Shown here: positions 36,058 through 44,190 of the stretch, piece after piece
Layout: each line of letters opens with the position of its first letter
How positions within the stretch are numbered: the first letter of the stretch is position 1
Assembly (NCBI GenBank): GCA_028554795.2
Contig: CM068830.1
Span: 48,684,227 to 48,748,226 of the forward strand
From: Sinohyriopsis cumingii
Taxonomy: Eukaryota; Mollusca; Bivalvia; Unionida; Unionidae
Direction: 5' to 3'
DNA: 64,000 bases
Notes under the pieces: generated by a model
Told to the model about the DNA's origin: nothing
Databases searched by the model: none
Seen by the model: only the letters and a program-made list of their open reading frames with translations
Translations under genes and position numbers: made by a program

Positions 36058-37170
36058 ATGAGAGGTGTTAGCCAGCATTTACTACGATCCATCCCATTAT
36101 GCGGGATACTGAGGAGTTCAGAAATTGTATTATGCTGCCAGAATCCGTCCGAAAAGTCTCCGTTTACCTCAAGTGCAACGACGGCTACAGGAACAAGCCA
36201 CGTACACTTTACACAAACCTATTCGACGAAACTTTTCCAGACGTTACACCCGAGTGGAGGGCATCGATCAGCAATGGCAAGCCGATTTAGCCGATGTCTC
36301 TCATTTGGCCACCTACAATCGTGGCTACAAATATTTGTTTTATGTCATCGACGTCTTTTCAAAATTTGCCTGGGTCGTGCCATTAACTTCCAAATCGAGC
36401 AGTGAATTAGTGCGAGCCCTCAAACTGGCGTTGAAACAAAGTGGTCGTCACCCTCTTCGATGTCAAACCAACAAAGGCACCAAATTTCTGAACCAAGCTT
36501 TCCAAAAAGAATTAAAGAAATTTGACATTAATTTTTTCACCAACGAGAATTTCGAAACCAAAGACAGCATCGTGGAACGTTTTCAACATGCTATGAAAGA
36601 ATGCATGTGGAAATATGTTACACATCAACATACTCTCAAGTGCATCGACGTCTTACCGCACCTTTTTCAAGCCTACAAGCAATCTTACCATCGGAGCATC
36701 GGACATGCCTCCCAAGAAGCGACTCCCGACAATAAAGTGACTGTTTTTTATCGCCTGTTTGGTATGTCCCGCGACTGTAGCTGTCCCCAAGAAAAGTGGA
36801 GTGTTATCAGCAGGAGCTTGGGTCTGCATTGGCAAAACCAAACATACTTTCGAAAAAGGTTATGTACCCAACTGGACCACTGAATTGTTTCGTGCCACTG
36901 GATGAGTGAGAGTCCGTCATCTTGCTGTCCATAAATTGGAAGACATGAACGGGGAAGTGTTAAAAAGAACGTTTTGCTTACCCGAGTTACAACGCGTAAC
37001 CAAAAACGAAGACAAATTTTAAGACATCGAAAGCATTCTCGAACGATGAATCCGTAAAGTGGAAAAACGTCGTGTCAAAGAAGTCAAAGTGCGTTGGAAA
37101 TTATATCCTACCAGTTTTGATTCTTGGATCGAGGCTTCGCAAGTCATCGAATATAAAAAGAAGTCACCAT
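36058..37170 (+). pseudogene. Chromodomain integrase (c-integrase), catalytic residue lost and frame broken
   Basis: The RNase-H-fold core is clear: the first Asp in QADLADV (36284-36286), then CQTNKGTKF with Asn (AAC at 36470-36472) where retroviral-type integrases have the second Asp, then SIVERF with Glu (36575-36577). Spacing from the Asn to the Glu fits D35E. A TGA interrupts the N-terminal part near 36099 and the frame shifts near 36790-36840. Further stops follow, but the C-terminus still shows a chromodomain (VEKRRVKEVKVRWKLYP, then FDSWIEAS, about 37060-37132). This architecture is typical of Polinton integrases, which insert the element DNA. Asp-to-Asn loss plus stops makes it inactive. 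Confidence 0.85.
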
Positions 37171-37583
37171 CATGCCCTTCCACACAGCTTCAGCTACCAC
37201 TACTACCGCAGTGATCAATCGTTCATCCAGTTCTTCTCTGAAAGATCTATAAAAGCAACCCTTGTGTGTGGGTGGTGGAGAACGAGTGCCTTAAACATAA
37301 CTCGTCTTTTTCTGCCAAATCTTTGTATGGTATTGTGTCATCGGTGCGGCCATTGCCAATTTGAGATTGCAACAAGAATACCAACAATTGTGGACAATTT
37401 TACTGAGCAATTGCATCGGTTCCATTCGCCCCAATTCTTTCCTGAAATACTTCTCGAACTGGAACAACGGGAGCCCTGCGAGCAACGTCAGTCACTCTCT
37501 CAGCAGTCACCACCCAACAACAATCCTCTTTTAGACACTCCTCTGACCTCGAGTGGCCCCTCGGACAGCAGAACTCTAGAAAT
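37171..37583 (+). pseudogene. Unassigned coding-like stretch between integrase and penton genes
   Basis: Frames change several times. Short plausible pieces include IGAAIANLRLQQEYQQLW and a Ser/Pro-rich end. No family recognised; it may be an additional small capsid-associated ORF. Confidence 0.3.
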
Positions 37584-38480
37584 ATGAACAACATCAACCA
37601 GCCTTACTTAACGTTATCCAGCGACAGTTCCATGGAGGTGTTTCCCAACAAATATGTATGCTGTTTCACGACCAAATTACCTCAGGCTATCCAATTGGAT
37701 CACGAAGCCCTTTGGGAAGTGGCTTTGGTGGAAATAATTCACCCTACACAAATAAATGTCGTCGAAAATCAAAACAGTTTTGAGGTCGAAATCTTTAATG
37801 ATTAAATTCGACAATATTTGATAGAGAACAAACCTACAGATGCCGCTAAGGTCACCGATGTTTCACGTCGCACCTATATCTTGTTCATTCGTCCAGGGTA
37901 TTGTTTTAGTGTCCAAGATTTGGTGGACGCAATTGCTGAAAAAGTCAAGGAAGCGTTTGGCGAAGCCCTGGACAAATTTTATTTAAAAAAGTAACGAACG
38001 AGTACCATAAAGTGGATCGTCGCCTAATGATGAAATTTCAGAATGACAAAGTTTTAGGTATTGTATTTTGTCCTGAATTGTTTGACATTTTGGGTAGGGA
38101 CATGATGAGGAAGAAAGCAGAGGATAAAAGCGAATTAGCAATCGTTTACGACAACCCGAGTTTCGCAAATTGGTTTCGTTCCCCGGTAGAACTGAACCAA
38201 TTTGATCTTTGTGTTCTCCGATGTGGTGGAGTGGAGTACAACGTGGTGGGACACATCTCCGTACCGTTACTGCGTGTCATTCCTTTCAAAGTGGATTCTG
38301 CCGCGAACGTTGACGATTAAGGCGGAAACACCTATCGCGTCCACCGCGAATATGTACACTATTTGTCCGTCAGCAAGTTTTATTTTCACACTGTCAACAT
38401 TTCTTTTAAAATGAGATGTGGGACAAAATATTGCGTTCACCAAAGGGAAAGTCACGGTGAAATTCCATTTTCAAAAATAA
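37584..38480 (+). pseudogene. Penton-like (minor, single jelly-roll) capsid protein, broken
   Basis: The start at 37584 gives SDSSMEVFPNKYVCCFTTKL and WEVALVEIIHP, the conserved N-terminus of Polinton penton-type proteins. TAA at 37803-37805 ends the first frame; the same phase continues as coding-like sequence to stops near 37992. From 38012 a second frame gives VEYNVVGHISVPLLRVIPF, then a further stop at 38318-38320 and a frame change before the C-terminal beta-strand words (HYLSVSKFYFHTVNI; VTVKFHF at about 38452-38472). In capsids of this lineage this protein occupies the vertices. Gene order (before the minor and major capsid genes) fits. Non-functional here. Confidence 0.72.
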
Positions 38481-38499
38481 TTTTGTGACGAATCGTTAG

Positions 38500-38825
38500 T
38501 CATTTATCCTGTGTACCATGAGGTCGATCGACATCGAGGACATGGTTTAGGAGATATGAAGAAATGGGCCTTTCGTTCGGTGTCTCTGGTTTTGAAACTG
38601 ATGATGACACAAGGATTGCATGCCTTGAAATACGCCGCGCTGACGCAAGGAAAAGAATTTCTCCAAAATGTCATCATCGACAAACTAAACCATAAAGTAG
38701 CTTTCTTGAGAGCAAGCAAAAACGTCTTGCTTCAGACGGGCAAAGACATTTTGGGACGACGAGAAACGCCTATAAATGCCCTGGACACTGCCGAGTCAGG
38801 CATTCCTGCTTCCCTTACTCCATAG
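38500..38825 (+). pseudogene. Minor capsid protein (GHGLG type), near-complete frame
   Basis: The frame contains YHEVDRHRGHGLGDMKKWAF, matching the Gly-rich start (GHGxG followed by a helical hydrophobic segment) of the small protein that precedes the major capsid gene in Polintons and is thought to act like adenovirus pVI. Residues 25-75 are helical; the end is Ser/Pro/Thr-rich. The frame stays open for 104 codons to 38825, the longest continuous piece in this part of the element, but its true start is uncertain because sequence upstream of 38511 is also in frame without an ATG. Confidence 0.55.
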
Positions 38826-38949
38826 CAAGGACAAGGCAGAGACGACGATAACACCCCTTCAGAGTACGTCATACCCCCAGAATAGAAGAACCTTCCGAGA
38901 CTTAGAAGTTTTTGATTGTTACAAAAATCAGAGAGAAAAAGAAAGAAAG

Positions 38950-40266
38950 AAAATTATGCACCGAAAGTCTTGCGCCTCTCCAAAGTCGGAACTGGATCTG
39001 TTTGCCATGCCACCCACTATTATTTACAATGTAAGAATCCCAATGGGTCGAATTTCACCCCGTCTCCTCTTTGTCCGATTCAGTTCCCATCGAGTCTGAA
39101 ATCAAAAGACAGCCCGAAGATTAAATTGATCTGAACAGCAGTTACTTAAACCTGAAAGTAAAAGTTCAAGATAAGGATGTAAAAGTTCGAGATAAAGATG
39201 TAGGTCCTATAGAATACAGTAAGAAAGTAGCTCCCGTCAACAATTTCATGCATGTCTTGTTCAGTTCAGTGGATTTGTACTTGAATAACAAACTGGTCAG
39301 CAGCAGCATGGATACTTACCCTAACCGCGCCTACCTGGAAAATCGCTTGACGTACGGAATAGACGCCAAGAAGACCCATCTGTGCGCCTGCATGATATGG
39401 GAAACTGACGAGGCGGAAAGGTCGACACATTATCGAAAGATAATAATAGAGTTGAAAAGTAACGAAACATAAACAAGGATGGACGTAATTTAGAACTGAT
39501 GGATTGCTTGTATTTGGAGATATGATTGCAAGGGAAGTATTTACTTAGCGGCGTGGATGTCCGCCTGAGACTGAATCTTAGCAGTACCGCTTTCCATTTG
39601 ATGTCTGATGCTACTGATTACAAAAACAAACTCGAGGAAGCCAGACTCTACGTGCGTCTCGTAGAAGTGTTACCCAAAGGGAGAAACGATATCAGTCACA
39701 CTTTGAGCAGAACGACTGACAAATATCCGACACGACGCGTGGAAGTGAAAACCTTCATCATTCTCAGGAATCATCATTCCATGATCGAAGATAATCTGTT
39801 ACAAGGACAGTTACTCAAACGTTTAATCATTGATATCGTCGAGAACGAAGCCTTCAACGGAGCCTTAGGAAAAAATCCTTTCCCCTTTCAGCACTTCCAC
39901 GTGAAGAAAATTGAATTCAGTCAGGATGGCAAGACCTTCAATACCCGACCTTTCAAACCTGACTTGAAGAAGAAGAGTTACTTGTGATCGTACTTGTCCC
40001 TGTACGAAGCCACCAGACAGTTAGCTACCAACACCAGTCACGGTATTACGTACGATGATTATACAGAAGTCTGTGCTTTGTGGGCTTTTGATTTTACTCC
40101 AGACCAAGGCAGTGACAAGGGACGTTTCCACCCTATGAAATCCGGCCAAATTCGTATCGAAATATAGTTTTCTGAAGCCTCAGACGAGACAGTGAACGTT
40201 ATCTTGTATGTCGAATTCGATAATGCCATAGAAATCAACAGTTTCAGAGAAGTTATTCTAGACTAG
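38950..40266 (+). pseudogene. Hexon-like double jelly-roll major capsid protein, broken
   Basis: Recognised by position and motifs: SELDLFAMPPT at the N-terminus (38986-39018), then after a frame change IDLNSSYLNLKVKV, VAPVNNFMHVLFSSVDLYLN, YPNRAYLENRLTYG; then a further break; then LLSGVDVRLRLNLSS, KYPTRRVEVKTFII, LLQGQLLKRLIIDIVENEAF and FDFTPDQGS, ending in FDNAIEI. Stops include TAA at about 39122, TAA near 39470, TGA at 39985-39987 and TAG near 40166. This set of words, in this order, is that of Polinton/adintovirus major capsid proteins, which share the adenovirus hexon fold. The four breaks rule out a full product. Confidence 0.85.
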
Positions 40267-40423
40267 TAGAAGCTATTGAAGTCTAATACCTCTTTGAACA
40301 GTTGAGAATCTTTGGAAATGGAATGGGAGGATACCGTGGAAACATAACCCAAAGACAAAGACGAATAGGTCATAGTGATGAAGTCCAGATGATCAGAACA
40401 AGAACAAGATTTAGTCTCCTGTT

Positions 40424-40612
40424 TTGCCAAACACTTGGCAGAAAAAAGTTACGGAACTGATCAAGAAAGATTGCTTTGGCTGTCAAAACGATCATCACAT
40501 TCAACTTCAGCACGACAAATGTCTGATTATGAGTCAAGAAGAAAAACTGGACGAGTATCGGGACGAAGCTTGGAGTCTATATCGAAAGAAGCAGTTTGCA
40601 TCAGTGGTATAA
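40424..40612 (+). pseudogene. Cys/His-motif ORF between capsid and protease genes
   Basis: The frame gives TELIKKDCFGCQNDHHIQLQ then HDKCLIMS, a C-x2-C...H...H-x2-C arrangement that could bind zinc and recurs in Polinton ORFs near the capsid or protease genes. It is preceded by heavily decayed sequence from 40270. Function unknown. Confidence 0.45.
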
Positions 40613-40689
40613 AGACTTGCTTGATCATTCCTCTCCTCCACTTATGGTTTTAGATAAACAAAGAAACGGTTGCTTGTCAGACATTTTCA

Positions 40690-41285
40690 AACACAAAGTT
40701 CGGATTGAATAGATTACTTATCATTACCTGTGAAAAAAGAAGAAGAAAAAAATCGATACGTGGGAGCGTTGTTACTTTTTGAACCACAGTTCGTACACTG
40801 CTTTTTGGAATCCTATCATGTGTGCTAAAGATGAGCTGTCTAATCGCAAACCTCAAGACCACCAAGTTTGTGTCATCAAAACGGACGACAGTCAACTCCC
40901 AGGAACCCTCTGGGTAGCCGTCTACTTTCCTAAATAAGGTTGTTTGGAGTATTTTGATTCGAATGGATTGCCACCTTTGGAAGACGACATCATAAACTTT
41001 ATGAGACGAAATGCTCAGACGACACGATTCAATAATGTGAAATTACAAGGCAAATATTTAATGGTGTGCGGACAATATTGTGTGCATTTTCTTTATCAAT
41101 GTAGTCTTGGATATTCTTTAGAACATTTAGTGACTTATTTTGAATGTCACTCTCCTAGAAACGATGACAAAGTAGATCGATGGTTTTCTGACCATTATGG
41201 TTATCTTTTATCTTTAGCTAGGAAATGTAGTGTACACCAATGGCCCAATGACTTCCATCAGAGGAAGTCTATCCTTACTTCATAA
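40690..41285 (+). pseudogene. Adenain-like (C5) cysteine protease, catalytic His replaced
   Basis: The C-terminal 113 codons (40944-41285) hold EYFDSNGLPP, with the Asp that orients the catalytic dyad, KLQGKYLMVCGQYCVHFL, with the nucleophile Cys at 41067-41069, and a Gly-Tyr-Ser helix. Upstream in the same phase, before a TAA at 40935-40937, lies PGTLWVAVYFP. In this family the equivalent is G-T-H-W-V, so the catalytic His is Leu here (CTC at 40908-40910). These proteases mature virion precursors in adenoviruses and Polintons. Two independent lesions, a stop and a catalytic change, indicate an inactive copy. Confidence 0.82.
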
Positions 41286-41372
41286 CGTTGTCAACCTAGT
41301 CAAAGATAGTGTGTTATTTGAAAAATGTTTGCTTGTTTGAAAAATTGTTAATTGTTAGTTTTTAGTTATTTT

Positions 41373-41378
41373 AATAAA
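41373..41378 (+). terminator. Poly(A) signal AATAAA after the protease gene
   Basis: TTTTAATAAAAATGTTGTGT, about 90 bases after the protease stop. The block of core and capsid genes thus ends in a polyadenylation signal. Confidence 0.6.
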
Positions 41379-41510
41379 AATGTTGTGTTTTGAAAAAATT
41401 GTGCCTGTCGTTTGTTTTCATATTTTATCATTATACATGCTCTTTGACTTCTCTATATCCCTCACCCTAAAATCAAACTATCACAGCGTTCCAACTCTAA
41501 ATATTGTATG

Positions 41511-41550
41511 GATGTTTTCTATCGCGTCCGCGCTTGAACTATATAAAGCG
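41511..41550 (+). promoter_or_regulatory. Promoter with shared upstream element and TATA (small gene 1)
   Basis: GATGTTTTCTATCGCGTCCG then CGCTTGAACTATATAAAGCG. The TATA box (CTATATAAAG) is at 41539-41548, 46 bases before the ATG at 41594. The upstream element is shared with the two promoters at 42281 and 43231. Confidence 0.7.
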
Positions 41551-41593
41551 AAGCAGTCTCCAGTCTGACCATGCATTGTTGAATCCTTCTTAT

Positions 41594-41944
41594 ATGAAGA
41601 TGTCTTATAATTTAGCTAAACTAAACGAAGCCTATGTGCATCTGCACCTTGTCAGCCATCGCCTGATATCCAAGTCTGAAGAGATAGAGAATGTCAGAAT
41701 GCTGAAATTAGCCGGAGACCTGATAGGAGAGGTCTTCAGAGAGGAAATCAAGAAAGAGCAAGAAGAGTGGACTGAGAAGTACAGACTTCAGAAGCAGAGA
41801 CAGCATCAGCAACAGCAGCAACCAAACAGATGTTTTGTGGATTGTCGTGTGGACACGAAAGAGTTCTCCTTCTCTTTGCAAAGAAGAAGACCCTATCCGG
41901 TGGGAAAACCTGTCGCCAGATGGGGACGCAATGTTAGACGATAA
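41594..41944 (+). CDS. Small coiled-coil protein with basic tail (116 aa)
   Basis: Intact. Start at 41594 (MKMSYNLAKLNEAYVHLHL) chosen because it lies 46 bases after the TATA box; an upstream in-frame ATG at 41504 precedes the promoter. Residues 1-75 are largely helical and charged, followed by a Gln run (QHQQQQQ), a short CFVDCRVD segment and an Arg-rich end (QRRRPYPVGKP, RWGRNVRR). It ends 31 bases before a histone-type hairpin. No family recognised. The N-terminal helix with alternating Leu/Met resembles the next gene (MSRISKLWELQMRLEYSMRL), so the two may be diverged paralogues. Confidence 0.65.
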   Translation: MKMSYNLAKLNEAYVHLHLVSHRLISKSEEIENVRMLKLAGDLIGEVFREEIKKEQEEWTEKYRLQKQRQHQQQQQPNRCFVDCRVDTKEFSFSLQRRRPYPVGKPVARWGRNVRR

Positions 41945-41975
41945 AAGATTGCCATAACTCCCCGCCCACAAAAAC

Positions 41976-42014
41976 AGTCCTTTTCAGGGCTACCCCAATA
42001 CTCTAGAAAAGAGA
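41976..42014 (+). terminator. Histone-type 3' stem-loop plus downstream element (SL3)
   Basis: AGTCCTTTTCAGGGCT (41976-41991) pairs over 6 bp with one G-U, keeps the TTTC loop, and is followed by ACCCCA and then TCTAGAAAAGAGA (42002-42014). The stem differs from SL1, SL2 and SL5 at two outer positions that still pair, i.e. compensatory-type change. Confidence 0.8.
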
Positions 42015-42280
42015 TACTAGTTCATTTGCCAATTGTATGTTAGCAAGTTGAAAAATAGGAGTGTGTCTATATGCACTTCATTTCTTTGTTTTAAGTATAA
42101 CAAAAAAAATAGTATGGTGAATATAAGCACTTCGTTTCCGTAGTTTGTATTAATAAAATCGTCTATATGTGTTTGTTTTGTAGTTCGTGTTTGTATTCAA
42201 AAACGAAATGATTGTTTCTTTTAAGTCTTGGCGTTCCATGTTTTTTGTGATAATATGGGTCTTCTAAGTTTTGGTAATGG

Positions 42281-42321
42281 GGATGTGTTCCTTCACGTCT
42301 GCGCTTCACATATATAAAGCG
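42281..42321 (+). promoter_or_regulatory. Promoter with shared upstream element and TATA (small gene 2)
   Basis: GGATGTGTTCCTTCACGTCT then GCGCTTCACATATATAAAGCG. TATA (ATATATAAAG) lies about 52 bases before the ATG at 42371. TTCCTTCACGTC is shared with the promoter at 43231 and, less exactly, with that at 41511. Confidence 0.7.
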
Positions 42322-42370
42322 AAAGCGTTCGTCAATCTGGCTACACAGCGTTCGTTCGTTAACATTCAAG

Positions 42371-42891
42371 ATGAGTAGAATCAGCAAATTATGGGAGCTT
42401 CAGATGCGTCTAGAGTATTCCATGCGTCTCCTGGACGAGCTGGCCATGGATGCAATCCAGGAAAGTATCAGCTTGAAGAAGAGTAGGAGAAGAAAAGGAA
42501 TGAACAGGAGAAGGAAAAGAAGGAAATTATCCTGCCTCACCTGATGCCAAGACAGAGCTGTAAAGTGAAGCCGATGGCGACGACAGCTCCACAGAAACAA
42601 GCACCACAGCCACAACCAGCACAGAGACCCAGGGTCTCACAAATAGAGAACTGGGACCAAATGTTGGGGAGGCAAGAGCGGGAGCCTCAGCGACCGCCTG
42701 AGGTAGGGAGGCAGCTTCCACGGCTGCAGAATAGGAGAAAGAGGGAAGGCTTCAGGGTCCCTCAAAAAGAAGCTTGGGATGATGAGGCCACTCTAGCTGC
42801 CCCCGCACTCCCAGCAGGTACATTCAATTGGGACAATGACTGGAGTCGCTGCTGTGTCTGTGGTACCAGGCCTGGGCGATGTAACGATTAG
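42371..42891 (+). pseudogene. Small coiled-coil/Pro-Gln-rich gene, probably frameshifted
   Basis: The ATG at 42371, properly placed after the TATA box, opens a 57-codon frame (MSRISKLWELQMRLEYSMRL) that ends TGA at 42542-42544. A second frame in another phase uses ATG at 42544 (overlap TGATG) and runs to 42891. It is rich in Gln, Pro and Arg and ends WSRCCVCGTRPGRC, a possible zinc-binding tail. In the second phase, coding-like Glu/Lys sequence extends upstream of 42544 to a TAG at 42484-42486, so the two frames more likely come from one gene broken near 42470-42486 than from two overlapping genes. The following histone-type hairpin is also degenerate. Confidence 0.5.
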
Positions 42892-42917
42892 CCAGGTAAA
42901 TATGAGCTAAAAACAAC

Positions 42918-42933
42918 AGTCGTTCTCAGGGAT
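42918..42933 (+). terminator. Decayed histone-type stem-loop (SL4)
   Basis: AGTCGTTCTCAGGGAT lies 27 bases after the stop at 42891, in the same position as the others. It matches SL3 at 13 of 16 bases, but the changes break stem pairs and the loop, and no ACCCA or purine-rich block follows. Confidence 0.5.
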
Positions 42934-42949
42934 AATATATTTGGGGTTT

Positions 42950-43205
42950 GTTTTCCCTCCCTTCTGTGTGGATAGTAGAGTGTGTGTTTGTAGGAGTTCA
43001 CGTACGTTTGTGTGGATAGTCCATTTTAGCTTTTGTTTACTCTTCCCGAGTGTGGATAGTATATTTCGGGTTTGTGGATAGTATACAAAAGTTTTTTCTT
43101 CTTCCCGTATGTGGATAGTATATTTGTGATTGTTTTTTTGTTCTTCCCATGTGTGAATAGTAGATTTGGGGTTTGTATGGGTTTGCGTACGTTGTGTGGA
43201 TAGTA
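42950..43205 (+). repeat. Degenerate repeats built on GTGTGGATAGTA
   Basis: About seven copies of GTGTGGATAGT(A/C), each followed by TATTTGGGGTTTGT-like and CTTCCC words, at uneven 25-60-base spacing. They fill the gap between small genes 2 and 3. Confidence 0.75.
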
Positions 43206-43230
43206 GATAATATCTGAAGTGAGTGTAAGG

Positions 43231-43269
43231 GATGTTTTCCTTCACGTCCGTGCTTGATATAATGTCAAG
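43231..43269 (+). promoter_or_regulatory. Promoter with shared upstream element and variant TATA (small gene 3)
   Basis: GATGTTTTCCTTCACGTCCG then TGCTTGATATAATGTCAAG. The element is nearly identical to that at 41511 and 42281. The TATA box is changed to GATATAATG, about 45-50 bases before the ATG at 43309. Confidence 0.65.
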
Positions 43270-43308
43270 TGTCCGTCATTCGCGCAATTCAACATTGAAT
43301 AAACCAAG

Positions 43309-43695
43309 ATGGGAAGTAACCACCTTGAGAAGATGAAGAATCTGCGAGACGTTGTGGATAATTCGGGAATGACTGAAGAAATGCTGGTCAAACTCGATGG
43401 CGAGTTTTACTTTTATATTCCCCATCGAGTCAAGATGGAAATAAATAATCTGAGAAAGTCAAAGGACATGTTAAGGGAGGTGATGACAAAAGAAAAGGAG
43501 GAGAATGAGGATGAATGCGACAGAAAACAAAGAAGGGAATGGAATAAAACTATAGAAAAGGAAGAGGAAGAGGAGAAGGAGAAAGAGCAGAAAGATGAGA
43601 AAGAGGAGAAAAAGAGGAAGAAGACAACAGCAATAACAAAACTAAGAAAATTGGTGGAAGAAAAGAAGAATTTAGAAGAACAGGAAGAAGAATAA
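43309..43695 (+). CDS. Small acidic/basic coiled-coil protein (128 aa)
   Basis: Intact. The first ~50 residues are mixed (MGSNHLEKMKNLRDVVDNSG, then a Tyr/Phe-rich patch FYFYIPHRV). From residue 55 on it is almost pure Glu/Lys/Arg coiled coil. It ends 7 bases before a perfect histone-type hairpin. Such charged repeats are easily produced by low-complexity DNA, but the promoter, start, stop and hairpin are all correctly placed, which supports a real gene. No family recognised; other small genes of the element share the charged helical style. Confidence 0.62.
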   Translation: MGSNHLEKMKNLRDVVDNSGMTEEMLVKLDGEFYFYIPHRVKMEINNLRKSKDMLREVMTKEKEENEDECDRKQRREWNKTIEKEEEEEKEKEQKDEKEEKKRKKTTAITKLRKLVEEKKNLEEQEEE

Positions 43696-43702
43696 ACCCA
43701 AA

Positions 43703-43738
43703 GGCCCTTTTCAGGGCCAATCATATGTCTCGAAAAGA
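43703..43738 (+). terminator. Histone-type 3' stem-loop plus downstream element (SL5)
   Basis: CCCAAA then GGCCCTTTTCAGGGCC (43703-43718), identical to SL1 and SL2; the 3' flank is AATCA instead of ACCCA. TCTCGAAAAGA follows at 43728-43738. Confidence 0.85.
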
Positions 43739-44065
43739 TTTGCTTTCTTGCCTAATCACTTTTTTAGTCAGTTTTATAGTTAACGTATGAGAGATTGATA
43801 TTCATCAATCTTTGCATGCATATATGTATGTTGCATGTATTATATATGTATATGTCTATATCTCTCCTGTATTTGTCTCTCCCTAGAGTACCGCGTATTC
43901 AGGCCAGCCCCTTGCTACATTGATATCAATGTTCAGTATCGTGACGTCACCTCACCTGTTCCATTCCTATTGTCCCTATATAATAACCCCACTTTTCTTT
44001 GACGCTATACAGGCCCAATGTCCCCCATGTTCAATTCATTGTGACGTCTTTGAAATTATTATGAC
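43739..44065. other. Terminal region of Polinton-like piece B
   Basis: No gene. Contains ATTCCTATTGTCCCTA (43965-43980) and CATGTTCAATTCA (44029-44041), words of the minisatellite at the end of piece A. The exact element boundary is not resolved. Confidence 0.45.
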
Positions 44066-44190
44066 GGTTACTGCATTTGTGTGGGAAAATATGAACGAGT
44101 CTTTTGGATGGAATACTGCACGACCTTGGGAGTGCAGAATATCCATCCGACAAAATGAGTTGATATTTTCCCATACAAATGCAGTAACCT
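44066..44190. repeat. Foldback (long palindromic) element, 125 bp
   Basis: The left arm GGTTACTGCATTTGTGTGGG continuing AAAATAT is matched in inverse by ATATTTTCCCATACAAATGC and AGTAACC (44161-44190). Inside, TGGATGGAATACTGCA pairs with TGCAGAATATCCATCC. Almost the whole element can fold on itself. MITE or remnant at the edge of the Polinton-like element. Confidence 0.75.

Larger units (their letters stand above)
29912..44040 (+). mobile_element. Polinton/Maverick (adintovirus-like) element, 5'-truncated copy (piece B)
   Basis: One strand carries, in order, PolB C-terminal half, BIR domain, unknown ORFs, A32/FtsK-type ATPase, basic core proteins, chromodomain integrase, penton-like protein, minor capsid protein, hexon-like major capsid protein, adenain-like protease and three small genes. 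That set defines Polintons and adintoviruses, linear double-stranded DNA elements of 15-20 kb with viral capsid genes. The left edge is cut in the polymerase by the LINE; the right edge is set provisionally near 44040, where CATGTTCAATTC-type words shared with piece A occur. Almost every core gene is broken. Confidence 0.85.

Noticed and set aside
30188..40168. Possible stop-codon reassignment in the element's core genes
   Set aside because: TAA, TAG and TGA all occur in frame, alongside frameshifts and altered catalytic residues, while small genes nearby end normally. Pseudogenisation explains it better.
43413..43724. Ser/Phe-rich minus-strand frame at 43.4-43.7 kb
   Set aside because: Shadow of the Glu/Lys coiled-coil gene.
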